From Elusimicrobiota bacterium (lineage in GTDB: Bacteria > Elusimicrobiota > Elusimicrobia > UBA1565 > UBA9628): a DNA stretch of 64,000 nucleotides. A program made the position numbers and the translations under genes. Shown piece after piece: positions 34,898 to 43,846 of this stretch. The stretch spans positions 1 through 64,000 of the forward strand of contig DMMY01000001.1 of assembly GCA_003452935.1 (NCBI GenBank). Reading direction: 5' to 3'. How positions within the stretch are numbered: the first letter of the stretch is position 1; each line of letters begins with the position of its first letter. The notes beneath the pieces are model-generated. The model was given only the letters and a program-made list of their open reading frames with translations. It searched no databases and was not told the DNA's origin.

Positions 34898-36783
34898 ATG
34901 CTCCTCGGTAAAACTCCCATTGACTCAAGACCGCGGCCGCCGCGCCATGAATACAGCCATATGGCCCAAGAGCCCATGCCGATGAGCATGAAAAACCGCC
35001 AGAGGGTCGGCTGAAAATCGAGGACCAACGTCGCCGGCGCTCTAAAAAGAGCCGTTCCCGGCGGCTCGGAGGGCAAATTCACCGCCTGGAAATATCCCCA
35101 CGGCTCGGGACTGACTGATTTCCCGTTGAGCCAAGCGCGCCAGCCGGGGTAGGCGGGCACGGTGACAACGAGCCGGTCGGCCCCCGGCGGAGGCGAACCG
35201 CCCGCGCGCCAGCGCTCGGGCCTCTCCATGGAGACGGCGACCCGCGGCTGGTCGAAGGGAACTCCCTGCGCGGCGAAGTAGGCCAGGGGCAGCGCGCCGG
35301 CTTGAGCCTCAAGCGCCCCGCCCGCGGTCAGGGCATAAGCCACGCCCGCGCCGCGCATGGCGGGAGTGCCCGCGCGGCTCAAGTAGGTCCGGCTTGCGTC
35401 CGCGACCGCCCGGCCCTCGCTGGCCGCGGCAAAATCAGGATAGCCGGACAGGTAGAAGGCGTCGTAGCCGTTGACGTTCATGGCCCGATACAGCATGGAC
35501 TTGTTGGGATTGGCCAAGGCGGGGTCGACGAGAACGCGAAATAGTCGTCCGCCGACGGCCCTTGCGACGGCGGGATTGGCGGCCAAGAACGGGGCGGCGT
35601 CCTGGGGAACGACGAAACGATGCCCCCACGCCAGAAGCTCGGCCGCGGCCGCCGCCGCCAGAAAGGCCCTGACCCCGCTGCTGGGCAGGCCGCGAAAGAC
35701 GAATCGCGCGCCCGAGGCCGCGGCCAGCAAGAGCCCCCACAGGGATAAGAAAAGATAGCGCGCCGGGGTTCTAAGAAGACCCGCGGGACTCAGGCAAACC
35801 GCGCGGTAAAGCGGATTGTGTTCGCCCAAGGCCAAGAACACTCCCAATGCCACAAGCAGCCAGGCGCGCCAAGCCCGGGCCCGCCACAGCCCCAACGCCG
35901 CGGCCGCCAAGCCCAACCAGCCGATGAAAACCCCGGAGGACTCGAAAAAAACGGACGGGTAGCCGCGGAATGTCCCATTCATGGGGTTTCCAAAAACGTC
36001 CGGAAGCAGCCAGGTCAGCAAGGCTCCGGGCCGCGCCGAATAAGCGGTGGCAAACGCCTGGGGCCATACTTTCCTGACGGAATGACTGAGAAACTCCCAG
36101 GTGGCGGGCCATTGCACGGCAGCCAGGCCCGACGCCATTGCCGCCTCGATCATGAGCCGCCCCAGGAGCCGGCCCCTCTGCGCGTGACACAGGCTCCAGG
36201 CCGCCATGCCGACGGCGTTTACGACCAGGAATTGCGGATGTCCGGAAAGGAATTGCAGGGTCCAAGCGGCCGCGAGCAGTCCCCGGCGCCCGGCCAAGAA
36301 CGCCAGCCAGCACCAAGGCGCCCAAGCCAGGCAAGCCAGCAGCGTGGGGATGCCTTCCGTGATCCGATACAAAAGAAAAGGCGAAAAAGCCCAGGCGCAC
36401 GCCAGGAAAGAACAGACCCCCGCCGGCAGCTTTTCCCGTCTGGCCAGAAGCATCATCCCAAGAGCGGCCCAAAGCATGTGGAAAGCGAAATCCCAAGTGA
36501 GCGACAGATTCATGGGCAAGACGGCGGCCAATAGGGATACCGGATAGAACAGCGCGGTCTGCGGATTGGCGGCCAGGGGCAAGCCGCAGAAAATAAACGG
36601 GTTCCAGAATGGCAGCCTCCCCGACTGCAGGGAGCTCACGACCGTATGGCGCAAGGGAATATGGTACGCGTAAAGATCGCCGAAATTGGCCGGGACCAGG
36701 CTGGCGCGCCAGAGCGACGGGCAGAGCAAAGACAAGGACACCGCCGCGCCAAGCGCCAAAAGAATGGATTCTCTACGCTTCAT
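34894..36783 (-). CDS. YfhO-like multi-spanning membrane protein
   Basis: The 629-residue protein has roughly 11 hydrophobic helices and a soluble C-terminal domain (about 430-600) rich in beta-like segments. The first periplasmic loop carries GDLYAYHIPLRH and LPFWNPFIFCGLP, the hallmark of YfhO-family proteins, which are believed to add sugars to polymers such as lipoteichoic acid from a lipid carrier. It is one of two neighbouring paralogues; its start overlaps the second by 11 bases. Confidence 0.75.
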   Translation of the reverse strand: MKRRESILLALGAAVSLSLLCPSLWRASLVPANFGDLYAYHIPLRHTVVSSLQSGRLPFWNPFIFCGLPLAANPQTALFYPVSLLAAVLPMNLSLTWDFAFHMLWAALGMMLLARREKLPAGVCSFLACAWAFSPFLLYRITEGIPTLLACLAWAPWCWLAFLAGRRGLLAAAWTLQFLSGHPQFLVVNAVGMAAWSLCHAQRGRLLGRLMIEAAMASGLAAVQWPATWEFLSHSVRKVWPQAFATAYSARPGALLTWLLPDVFGNPMNGTFRGYPSVFFESSGVFIGWLGLAAAALGLWRARAWRAWLLVALGVFLALGEHNPLYRAVCLSPAGLLRTPARYLFLSLWGLLLAAASGARFVFRGLPSSGVRAFLAAAAAAELLAWGHRFVVPQDAAPFLAANPAVARAVGGRLFRVLVDPALANPNKSMLYRAMNVNGYDAFYLSGYPDFAAASEGRAVADASRTYLSRAGTPAMRGAGVAYALTAGGALEAQAGALPLAYFAAQGVPFDQPRVAVSMERPERWRAGGSPPPGADRLVVTVPAYPGWRAWLNGKSVSPEPWGYFQAVNLPSEPPGTALFRAPATLVLDFQPTLWRFFMLIGMGSWAIWLYSWRGGRGLESMGVLPRSI

Positions 36784-38761
36784 TCGTCCATGTCCGGCTG
36801 GTCCATTGTGCCCCGAATAATCGAAGGCTCCGATTATACCAATATACTCCGAACCCCAGCAGGACGAGAGCGCTCAGGCCGACGCCCCGGAGCCACGACG
36901 CCGGCGCGTAAAAAAAATGAAGCCGCCAAGGCCCGGGCGGCACGCGGACCTTCTGGAAAGCGGCCAGGGCCGGCAAGGGCTTTGCCAAGGATCTACCCCG
37001 CGCCGTCTCCAGCACCGCGCTCCAGCCCGGATAGCGGGGCTCGGCGACGAACGCCCAGCCGGCGCCCGAGCCCTCCACCTCATAGCGGTCTTCCCGCGGC
37101 CAGTTGAGCGGCAGGGCCTTGCCCAAGGCAGGCAGCGGCCCATCGGGCAGACCGGCGGGCAACAGATCGCCGGCCTGCTCCGTCAACGCCCAAGCCGAGG
37201 AGACCGGAGCCGCGAGCCGGTACACGTGCCAAAGGACCTTGCCTTCGTAACGCAGAAGCTTGGAGGGAGCCGTGGGATCGCGCGTGAGAAGCGTATCCGC
37301 GCCGAGCCAGGGCATCAATCGCGCCGCGGCCGCGGCCGAACCCTGCCGGTAGAGAAAATCCATGAGCTCGTAATTGGACCGCGGCACCAAAGGCTCTCCG
37401 AAATTTCCGGCCGCGCGCAGCCTAAAGGGAGCGTTGGTCATTCCGTAAAGCCGCCATTTCCAATCCCTCACCCCGGAGCCGCTGTGGCTTTCCAAGGCGA
37501 GCGGCGAGAGCAGATAGCGAGCTTTTCGGCCGCCTTCTTGAAGGCTCCTGACCAGAGGGCCCGCCTCGGTAAAGAGCCCGCGCGGCGCCGCCGGAGCGGC
37601 GCGGGCATAGCAGACGAGTTCCGCGGCCAGCAGGAAAAAGGCCGCGGTTCTCACCGCGGGTCCGCAGCGCGACAAGCCCGCGGCGGCCAAGAGCGCCGCG
37701 GGCAGCCAGCCCAAGAAGGAAACATTGCCGGGGTAACGCACGAAACGCAAGGGCGGCAGATGCTCCCAGAGGGCGCGAGAGACCGGATTGGTATCTCCCA
37801 ATATAAGCAGCAGGACCGCGGCCCCAAGCGCGGCCAGGCCAACGGCGCGGCGGCGGCCCAGGCTCCAAAGCCCCCACGCCGCGGCCGCGCTCCCGACAAA
37901 GCCCAGGGTGCTGCATTGATGCCAATCCACGGCCGGATCAAAGCGCTTCCAATATGCCAGAACCGGACTCACCCACTGCACCAGATCCCGCCAGGAATAT
38001 CCAAACCGCAGAGTCTCTTCCAGAGCCATCCCGCCGGCGCGTCTCGACATCGCCATGAGTTCGCCGCCGGGCCATAACTGGCAAGCGGTCAGCGCCGCGC
38101 TGAGGACGGCGGCCGCGGCCCAGCCGCGGCCGCTGGATATCAGCCAGCGGCTCCAGGATTGCCGCGGCGCGGCCAGAATGCACATCACCGCCCAGGCGAG
38201 AATCGCGGACCCGGCTAAAAAAGGCGGGTAACCGGCCAGAAACGCCAGGGCTAAAGTGAGCGCCAACAAGGCGGGCTCGCGAAAAAACAAAAAAAGCCCG
38301 GGCGTCAGGCTCAAGACGGAGAGATGATTCAAGAACGGCATATGGCCGGCCATGCCGCCTCCGCAGGCAAAGACCGCAGCCCCCCCCAGAGCCGCGCCGC
38401 GGCTCAGGCGCAGGGACCGCAGCCACAAGAACGCAAGCCAGCCGGCCAAGGCATAATGTATCCCATGAAAAAAAGAGGCGGCCGTGGCGAATCCGAACAG
38501 GAAGAATGGGATCTGTCCTGGATAAAAAGCGGCGCTCTGCATTTTGGCGGCCATGGGCATGCCGAAATAGATGTACGGGTCCCAGAGAGGCAGCCGCCCC
38601 TTCTCCAGCAGCTGGGCGCCCAAAGCCTGCCAGGGATGATGGATATAGGTCATGTCTCCCCAATAGGGAGTCAGGCCCCGCAGCCAGATCGGACCGAACA
38701 CGGCCAAAACCAGGCCGGCCAGGCACGCCGCGGCCAACGCCTCATGGGAGGTCCGCTTCAT
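36773..38761 (-). CDS. YfhO-like multi-spanning membrane protein (tandem paralogue)
   Basis: The 662-residue protein repeats the plan of its neighbour: GDMTYIHHPW and LPLWDPYIYFGMP in the first loop, about 12 helices, a periplasmic C-terminal domain, and one final helix before a basic tail. Divergence between the two is high, so the duplication is old. It overlaps the ligase-like gene by four bases. A GT-C-type transferase role is inferred. Confidence 0.75.
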   Translation of the reverse strand: MKRTSHEALAAACLAGLVLAVFGPIWLRGLTPYWGDMTYIHHPWQALGAQLLEKGRLPLWDPYIYFGMPMAAKMQSAAFYPGQIPFFLFGFATAASFFHGIHYALAGWLAFLWLRSLRLSRGAALGGAAVFACGGGMAGHMPFLNHLSVLSLTPGLFLFFREPALLALTLALAFLAGYPPFLAGSAILAWAVMCILAAPRQSWSRWLISSGRGWAAAAVLSAALTACQLWPGGELMAMSRRAGGMALEETLRFGYSWRDLVQWVSPVLAYWKRFDPAVDWHQCSTLGFVGSAAAAWGLWSLGRRRAVGLAALGAAVLLLILGDTNPVSRALWEHLPPLRFVRYPGNVSFLGWLPAALLAAAGLSRCGPAVRTAAFFLLAAELVCYARAAPAAPRGLFTEAGPLVRSLQEGGRKARYLLSPLALESHSGSGVRDWKWRLYGMTNAPFRLRAAGNFGEPLVPRSNYELMDFLYRQGSAAAAARLMPWLGADTLLTRDPTAPSKLLRYEGKVLWHVYRLAAPVSSAWALTEQAGDLLPAGLPDGPLPALGKALPLNWPREDRYEVEGSGAGWAFVAEPRYPGWSAVLETARGRSLAKPLPALAAFQKVRVPPGPWRLHFFYAPASWLRGVGLSALVLLGFGVYWYNRSLRLFGAQWTSRTWTNEA

Positions 38762-40215
38762 GGCGCCCCTAGGCCGGGACAGGTCGCGGCCCCCCTCTGT
38801 CGTGCTTGCCTAGCCAGGTCGTCGCGGCCCAGTTCTTGATACAGGGCCGCCAGCTGCGTCCAGGTGGAGGCCCGAAAAGGGTCCTGGGCAGCGGAGCTTT
38901 CCATATCAGCGGCAGCGGCCAGGAGCCGCTCTTTCGCGCCGGTCTGCCGAGCCAGGGCCGCCTCGATCTGTCCGGATAGCCGCGCCGTCTCCGGATGATC
39001 CGCGCGCCGCGCCGACCGCTCCAGAAGAGCCAAGGCCCGGTCCGATGGCCCCTCGGCCCGCGCCATGGCCTCGGCGCGGACCCTCAGGCGCTCCGCCGCC
39101 CATCTTTGCCAGACGGCGCCTGCGCCAAGCCCGGCCGCGGCCAGGACCAGGGCGCAGGCCGGCAGCCTCCAGCGTTGCGGGACGCGCCAGACCCGGCCGC
39201 TCCTAGGCAGGCAAGAGGCGGCCACATAGCAAAACAACCACAGAACGCCGGGGATGGAGAGCGCGTAATCCCAGCAAGACTGTACCAACAGCGCCGCAGC
39301 GCCAATGCGCTTGGCTTGCGGCCCGCTCTTAAGAAAACGCAGCAACCCAGCCAGCCACGCCAGGGCAAAGGGCCAGCCGCATTGCGCGGCCGTCTCCAGG
39401 ATATGCTGGTGGGCAAAGAGCGTGGCGAGCGGCCGGCTTGATTGGACATAGGCCGGCAGGACGTAGGCGTAGGTTCCGGGCCCGAAACCAAACCACGGCC
39501 TGGACCCGGCCATGGCCGCCGCCGCCCGCCACCACTGCCAACGATGCAGCATGTCGGGAGAGTCCAGTTTCGCATAGACCAGCAGCAGGCACGCCAAACC
39601 CATGAGAGCTCCTGCCCCGGCCCAGAGGGGGCTGCGGCGCTTCACGATCAGCAGGGCCGCGGCCAAACCCAGCCAGGCGCCCACGCTTCGGGTCCAGGCC
39701 AGGCAAATCAACAGCCCGGCTCCCAGGATCCAATCCCGCTTTTCAACGGCAAGGGGCAGCAGCAGCAGGATGGCGCCGGCAAAAACGTTTTGATTGAGCA
39801 GGCTCGCGCCGGGCCGCGGCACGCCCATGACAAAATACTGGTAAAAAGCCGTGAGGACCAGAGCCCAGGCCAGAGCTCGAAGCGCCCGATCCGCAAAACG
39901 CCTCTCATGATCCGGCATGACATTGACCGCCAGCATGACGCCCAGGCCGGCCAGCCAGACATTCCAGGCGGGCAGCGCGTAGGCGCGCAGCGGTCCCAGG
40001 AACGCGGCCATGCCCGCCCACGCGGCCAAAAACGCCGCCCACGCCAGGACCCGGCTAGACGGCAGGGGAACATCCCCGATCACCAAACGCCGGCACGCCC
40101 AAAAAGCGCAACCACCCAAGGCCGCCAGCAAGAGGATGGATTGGGCCCACAAGTCCCAGGCCCCGTTAAGCAGAGGGCCCGGAACGATCAGCAGCCCCAG
40201 GAGGATGGCCAGCAC
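38758..40215 (-). CDS. O-antigen ligase-like (Wzy_C) protein with C-terminal helical repeats
   Basis: The 485-residue protein has about 11 helices, a periplasmic loop with FGFGPGTYAYV and HQHILETAAQCGW of the Wzy_C family, and a soluble tail of about 110 residues with TPR-like helices (ALALLERSARRADHPE). It starts ten bases after the pilQ stop, which makes it a candidate pilin O-glycosyltransferase (PglL/TfpO type) or an O-antigen ligase. Sequence alone cannot separate these. Confidence 0.78.
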   Translation of the reverse strand: MLAILLGLLIVPGPLLNGAWDLWAQSILLLAALGGCAFWACRRLVIGDVPLPSSRVLAWAAFLAAWAGMAAFLGPLRAYALPAWNVWLAGLGVMLAVNVMPDHERRFADRALRALAWALVLTAFYQYFVMGVPRPGASLLNQNVFAGAILLLLPLAVEKRDWILGAGLLICLAWTRSVGAWLGLAAALLIVKRRSPLWAGAGALMGLACLLLVYAKLDSPDMLHRWQWWRAAAAMAGSRPWFGFGPGTYAYVLPAYVQSSRPLATLFAHQHILETAAQCGWPFALAWLAGLLRFLKSGPQAKRIGAAALLVQSCWDYALSIPGVLWLFCYVAASCLPRSGRVWRVPQRWRLPACALVLAAAGLGAGAVWQRWAAERLRVRAEAMARAEGPSDRALALLERSARRADHPETARLSGQIEAALARQTGAKERLLAAAADMESSAAQDPFRASTWTQLAALYQELGRDDLARQARQRGAATCPGLGAP

Positions 40216-40225
40216 GAGGCCGCGA

Positions 40226-42199
40226 TCAGTCCGGCATGATCTTGGGAGTCACGAAAATCAACAGCTCGGAGCGCGTCCTGACCACGGACTTCTTGCGGAA
40301 CAGCCAGCCCAAGATCGGGATATCGCCCAGCAGAGGTATCTTGGCGACCTGGTTGCTCATCGAATCGCTGATCAGGCCCCCGATGACGATGGTCTCCCCG
40401 TCCTTGACCAGGACCGTGGTCTGGGCCGAACGCGCGTCATAAGCCGGCGCTCCGGTCGTGCTGGCCGCGGCCGTGGCCGAAGGCTGGCTGACGTCGGGAT
40501 TGACCACGAGAGTGATGCGGCCATCCGCGTTGATAGTGGGAGTGACGGAAAGCTTGATGCCCGTAACGATGTAGGAAACCGTCTGGGTGGCCACGCCGGT
40601 GGATGCCACGTTGGACGTCACGTATGGAGTCGACGTCGTGACATTGATGTTGGCCGGCTGGTTATTGAGGGTCGCGATCTTGGGGTCCGAGAGAACCTTG
40701 ACCTTGCCCTGCGCAGCCGCCGCGGTCAGGGAGGCGTTGAGATAATAATTATTGGTCACCCGGCCCAAGGTCAACGCCCCAAAAACGCTACTGGCCGGCA
40801 GCGTGACGCCCGTGCCCGCGCCCGTGGCGCCCACGCCGGAGGTAATGACATTATCCGTCCTCCTATCAAAAGGCTTGCCTATGGTAGACCCCGGAGCTAT
40901 GCTGCCGCCGATGACATTGGTCCCGAGTTGTCCGCCGAGACGTCCGTTGTCCAACCCGAAGTAACTCCACTGAATGCCGTAATGCAGCGAATTATTCAAG
41001 CTCACTTCTACCAGCTTGGCCTCGATAAGCACCTGCTTGGGCCGCACATCCAGCGCGGCGATGAGCCTCTCCGTCGACGACATGCCGTCCAGGGATTCAG
41101 TCACGATGACGGAATTGGTCTTGGTGTCCGCCGAGGTCGTACCGGAGCGGCCTTCGGCCGTGCGCACCGCGGTGATCGCGGCCATGATCTCCTGGGCTTT
41201 GCTGTAATTGAGCGGAATGACCTTGGTGATGGTCGAAGCCGTGGTGCGTTCCTTGGCCAACTGGCCGGGCGTCATGATGCGCAGGATGTTGTCGCCGACC
41301 TGGGAGGTCACCAAGCCGGTCATGGCCAGGATAGTCCGGAAAGCTTCGTTAAAAGGCACGTCGCTGAGATGCAGGGTTATGGGCGCGGCCGCGGCCACAT
41401 CAGGGCCGTGGATGATGTTGACGCGGGCCTTGGCGGCCAGAAGCTTGACGACGTCCTTGATGTCGGTGTTGTCGAAGTCCAGGGTCACGAGGTCCCGCGG
41501 CAGCCGGCCCATGATGTCGCCGCGGCCCGCGGCCACGCCCGAGGAGGGCTTGGCCGCGCGACGGGGGTTGTCTTCGACCGCGGCGGCCGCCACCGCGGCC
41601 GGAGCTTTCGCCTCGGGCTGTGCCGGCTCATCGCCGGGCATGGGGGCAAGCTCCTCAGCGATCGCCACGGGCGCGGCCGCGGCCACGGCCAAGGGCTCGG
41701 CTGCGGGCTTGGGCTTGAGCCGCGGCCTGGCAGCCGGAGCCGGGTCGGACGGACCCGGCAGTTCCGCCGCCTTGGTCCGGCCTTGAGCCGACCCGTCTCC
41801 CACCAACTGGACGATCAGATCATTGCCCGACATGGCCACGCGATAGCCGGCCATCTCGTTAAGGTCCATGACGATGCGCGAAACCATGCGCGGCGAGCGT
41901 TGAAACTGGCCGGCGCGCACGCGCTTGAGATAGGCGCCTTTTCCCGCGATCTCCTTGGCCCCGACCTGGTTTTCCGTGTCGAACAGTTCAATGACCAGCC
42001 GGGGAGGATTGGCGGTCAAAAATCCGTTGTACTGCGCCGCGGCGCTGAGTTGGATGGTCACGCTGTCGTCTTCGACGCTGAGGCCGTTGAGCGTGACCTC
42101 GGCCCCGGCCGCCCAGGCCCGAACCGCCAGGGTCTCGGGGCAGACCATGGACAAACAAAGCGCCACGGCTACAAACCTCTTCAAAGTCGCTCGAATCAT
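40226..42199 (-). CDS. pilQ: Type IV pilus secretin PilQ
   Basis: PilQ forms the outer-membrane pore for the type IV pilus. The 657-residue precursor has a signal peptide (about 1-31), an AMIN domain (about 33-134), an Ala/Pro-rich linker (135-245), N0/N1-type domains beginning at DFDNTDIKDVV, and a C-terminal secretin domain ending in GGLISD ... IPLLGDIPILGWLF and LLIFVTPKI. I chose the ATG at 42199 after GGGAGAA. It follows pilP by 19 bases and precedes a glycan ligase-like gene. Confidence 0.93.
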   Translation of the reverse strand: MIRATLKRFVAVALCLSMVCPETLAVRAWAAGAEVTLNGLSVEDDSVTIQLSAAAQYNGFLTANPPRLVIELFDTENQVGAKEIAGKGAYLKRVRAGQFQRSPRMVSRIVMDLNEMAGYRVAMSGNDLIVQLVGDGSAQGRTKAAELPGPSDPAPAARPRLKPKPAAEPLAVAAAAPVAIAEELAPMPGDEPAQPEAKAPAAVAAAAVEDNPRRAAKPSSGVAAGRGDIMGRLPRDLVTLDFDNTDIKDVVKLLAAKARVNIIHGPDVAAAAPITLHLSDVPFNEAFRTILAMTGLVTSQVGDNILRIMTPGQLAKERTTASTITKVIPLNYSKAQEIMAAITAVRTAEGRSGTTSADTKTNSVIVTESLDGMSSTERLIAALDVRPKQVLIEAKLVEVSLNNSLHYGIQWSYFGLDNGRLGGQLGTNVIGGSIAPGSTIGKPFDRRTDNVITSGVGATGAGTGVTLPASSVFGALTLGRVTNNYYLNASLTAAAAQGKVKVLSDPKIATLNNQPANINVTTSTPYVTSNVASTGVATQTVSYIVTGIKLSVTPTINADGRITLVVNPDVSQPSATAAASTTGAPAYDARSAQTTVLVKDGETIVIGGLISDSMSNQVAKIPLLGDIPILGWLFRKKSVVRTRSELLIFVTPKIMPD

Positions 42200-42218
42200 A
42201 GGGTTCTCCCGCTCCCGG

Positions 42219-42677
42219 TCACTCCTTCTCTTCCTCGCCCAAACGGAAAACCTGGACATCTCCCTCGGCCGCCGTCAGGGTCGCCATCTTCTCCCTGAAG
42301 TTGATGCTCCCGCCCACGGCCGGGACAGCCTTGTTCTTGCCGTCGTAGAGCCGGCCGCGGCGCAGCAGGAAGGTCGCGCCGAACTCGTTGTCCACGAACA
42401 AGGCGAAATCCGAGACCGAATCCTTCATGATGCCGCGCAGCGACAGCTTATGGATGCTGAAATCATCCATGCTAAACGGCCGCGCGGCCCCGCGGCTGCC
42501 CCCCCACCGGGCGAACGGATCGCGCAAGCGTTCCGCGGTGTATATGCTGCTCACGCTCGCCGCCGCGGCGCTCGACGCCTTGACCTCGGACGGGACGTCC
42601 GCCGGCGAGGCGGCGTACGCCCGGGAGGCCGTCAGCCCCCAGAATAAAAACGCCGCCGAAAGAAATGCCTTGGTCAT
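42219..42677 (-). CDS. pilP: Type IV pilus assembly protein PilP
   Basis: This 152-residue periplasmic protein has a cleavable signal peptide (TASRAYA at about 16-22), an unstructured N-terminal part with DPFARW, and a small beta domain (LSLRGIMKDS, VDNEFGATFLLRRG) as in PilP, which links the PilNO inner-membrane ring to PilQ. Unlike many PilP proteins it has no lipobox cysteine. It overlaps pilO by four bases. Confidence 0.8.
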   Translation of the reverse strand: MTKAFLSAAFLFWGLTASRAYAASPADVPSEVKASSAAAASVSSIYTAERLRDPFARWGGSRGAARPFSMDDFSIHKLSLRGIMKDSVSDFALFVDNEFGATFLLRRGRLYDGKNKAVPAVGGSINFREKMATLTAAEGDVQVFRLGEEEKE

Positions 42678-43225
42678 CCTTCTTTATACTGGTACGATAC
42701 CAGGTCCAAGTTCACCTGCATCTCGCCCGTCTCCGCTCCCGGCTCGCCATAGACCACATTGTAGACGTTATAGAGACGCTGCTCCAGGGCCAAGCCGGCC
42801 AGGAACCTGCCTATGCCGTGAAAAGTCCCCCGCACCGTCACGGGAAACCTGAATTCCGTGAAGTATTGCTGGCTCTTGCTGGGACCCGGCGAAAAACTGA
42901 GCAGCGTGACTCGGTATTTCTGGCCGACGCTGCCCAAGGTGACCAATATATCAGGCACCGACTTGGTCTTGGGCAGCCGCTTTTCAGCCTCGATCTTGCG
43001 CTCATTGAGGCTCACCAGCTGCTTCTCGAGATCATCGAGCCGTGCCGCCTGGCGCTTGGCCGCCTCTATCTCGCGCTCAAGGGCTTCGATCTTGCCTTTG
43101 ATCTCGGCAGTCTGCTTGGAGATGGGCAGCCAGAAAAATTTGGCGTAGCAGAAAAGAAAAGCTCCCAGCCCAATGACGCCGCCAACCAAAATCTGCTGCT
43201 GCTGTTTGGTCAGTTTTATGCTCAT
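42674..43225 (-). CDS. pilO: Type IV pilus assembly protein PilO
   Basis: This 183-residue bitopic inner-membrane protein has one helix near residues 14-31 (ILVGGVIGLGAFLFCYA), a coiled coil (about 40-85) and a ferredoxin-like periplasmic domain containing FPVTVRGTFHGIGRFLAGL, a segment characteristic of PilO. It pairs with PilN, whose stop is seven bases upstream. Confidence 0.9.
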   Translation of the reverse strand: MSIKLTKQQQQILVGGVIGLGAFLFCYAKFFWLPISKQTAEIKGKIEALEREIEAAKRQAARLDDLEKQLVSLNERKIEAEKRLPKTKSVPDILVTLGSVGQKYRVTLLSFSPGPSKSQQYFTEFRFPVTVRGTFHGIGRFLAGLALEQRLYNVYNVVYGEPGAETGEMQVNLDLVSYQYKEG

Positions 43226-43232
43226 CTTTGTC

Positions 43233-43790
43233 TCATAGCTGGGGCGTATACATGGTGGTCAAGGAGAACCCCCGCAGAATTCCCTCGGCCGTCTCCCGGG
43301 CGATAACCGGCCCCAATTCAATATTGCCGAAGCGCCCCGTCTCCTCCATCTTCCTGACCCAAGCCGCTATATCCTCGTTGGAACGCGCCTCGGCCGTGAT
43401 GTTGAGCTTCATGGGGGAGTTGCCGCCTCCAGTCGTGTTCAGCGTCTGGACGCGCACCCCGGGAGGGACGCTGCGCGCGAAATCGGACATGAAATAAGGG
43501 TAGGCCCGGCGGCCGCGGTCCAAGTCGTCGATGACCTTCAGGCGCGCCCTGAGCAGGTTGGCCGCGTTCTCAGCCTCCTTGACCTTGGCCACCACCGCGG
43601 CAAGCCGCTTGTATTCCGCCTCATGCTCCGCCAGCGTGCTCTCCAAACCCTTGAGGCGCATCCAAAAAACGACGGAAACGGCCACGACCAGCAACGCCGC
43701 GGCGCCGCCGGCCAAGCCGAATTGCGCGATCTTCTGCTTCTGCTGCGCCTTGGCCAGGATGTCGCCCGGAACCAGGTTGACCTTGATCAT
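43233..43790 (-). CDS. pilN: Type IV pilus assembly protein PilN
   Basis: The 185-residue protein starts with the conserved cytoplasmic motif MIKVNLVP that binds PilM, followed by one transmembrane helix (about 27-47), a coiled coil and a periplasmic domain. Length and order are typical. A 56-base spacer to pilM contains a TATAAA but no good -35, so an internal promoter is uncertain. Confidence 0.92.
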   Translation of the reverse strand: MIKVNLVPGDILAKAQQKQKIAQFGLAGGAAALLVVAVSVVFWMRLKGLESTLAEHEAEYKRLAAVVAKVKEAENAANLLRARLKVIDDLDRGRRAYPYFMSDFARSVPPGVRVQTLNTTGGGNSPMKLNITAEARSNEDIAAWVRKMEETGRFGNIELGPVIARETAEGILRGFSLTTMYTPQL

Positions 43791-43846
43791 TCAGGAATCA
43801 CTTTATAGTTTAATAATCGCTGCATGGTTTTGGAATCGTTCTATTC

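Noticed and set aside
40010..42298. Very long open frame on the plus strand opposite pilQ
   Set aside because: Arg/Gly/His/Gln-rich composition with no motifs; it mirrors the codon bias of pilQ, which has full secretin and AMIN signatures.
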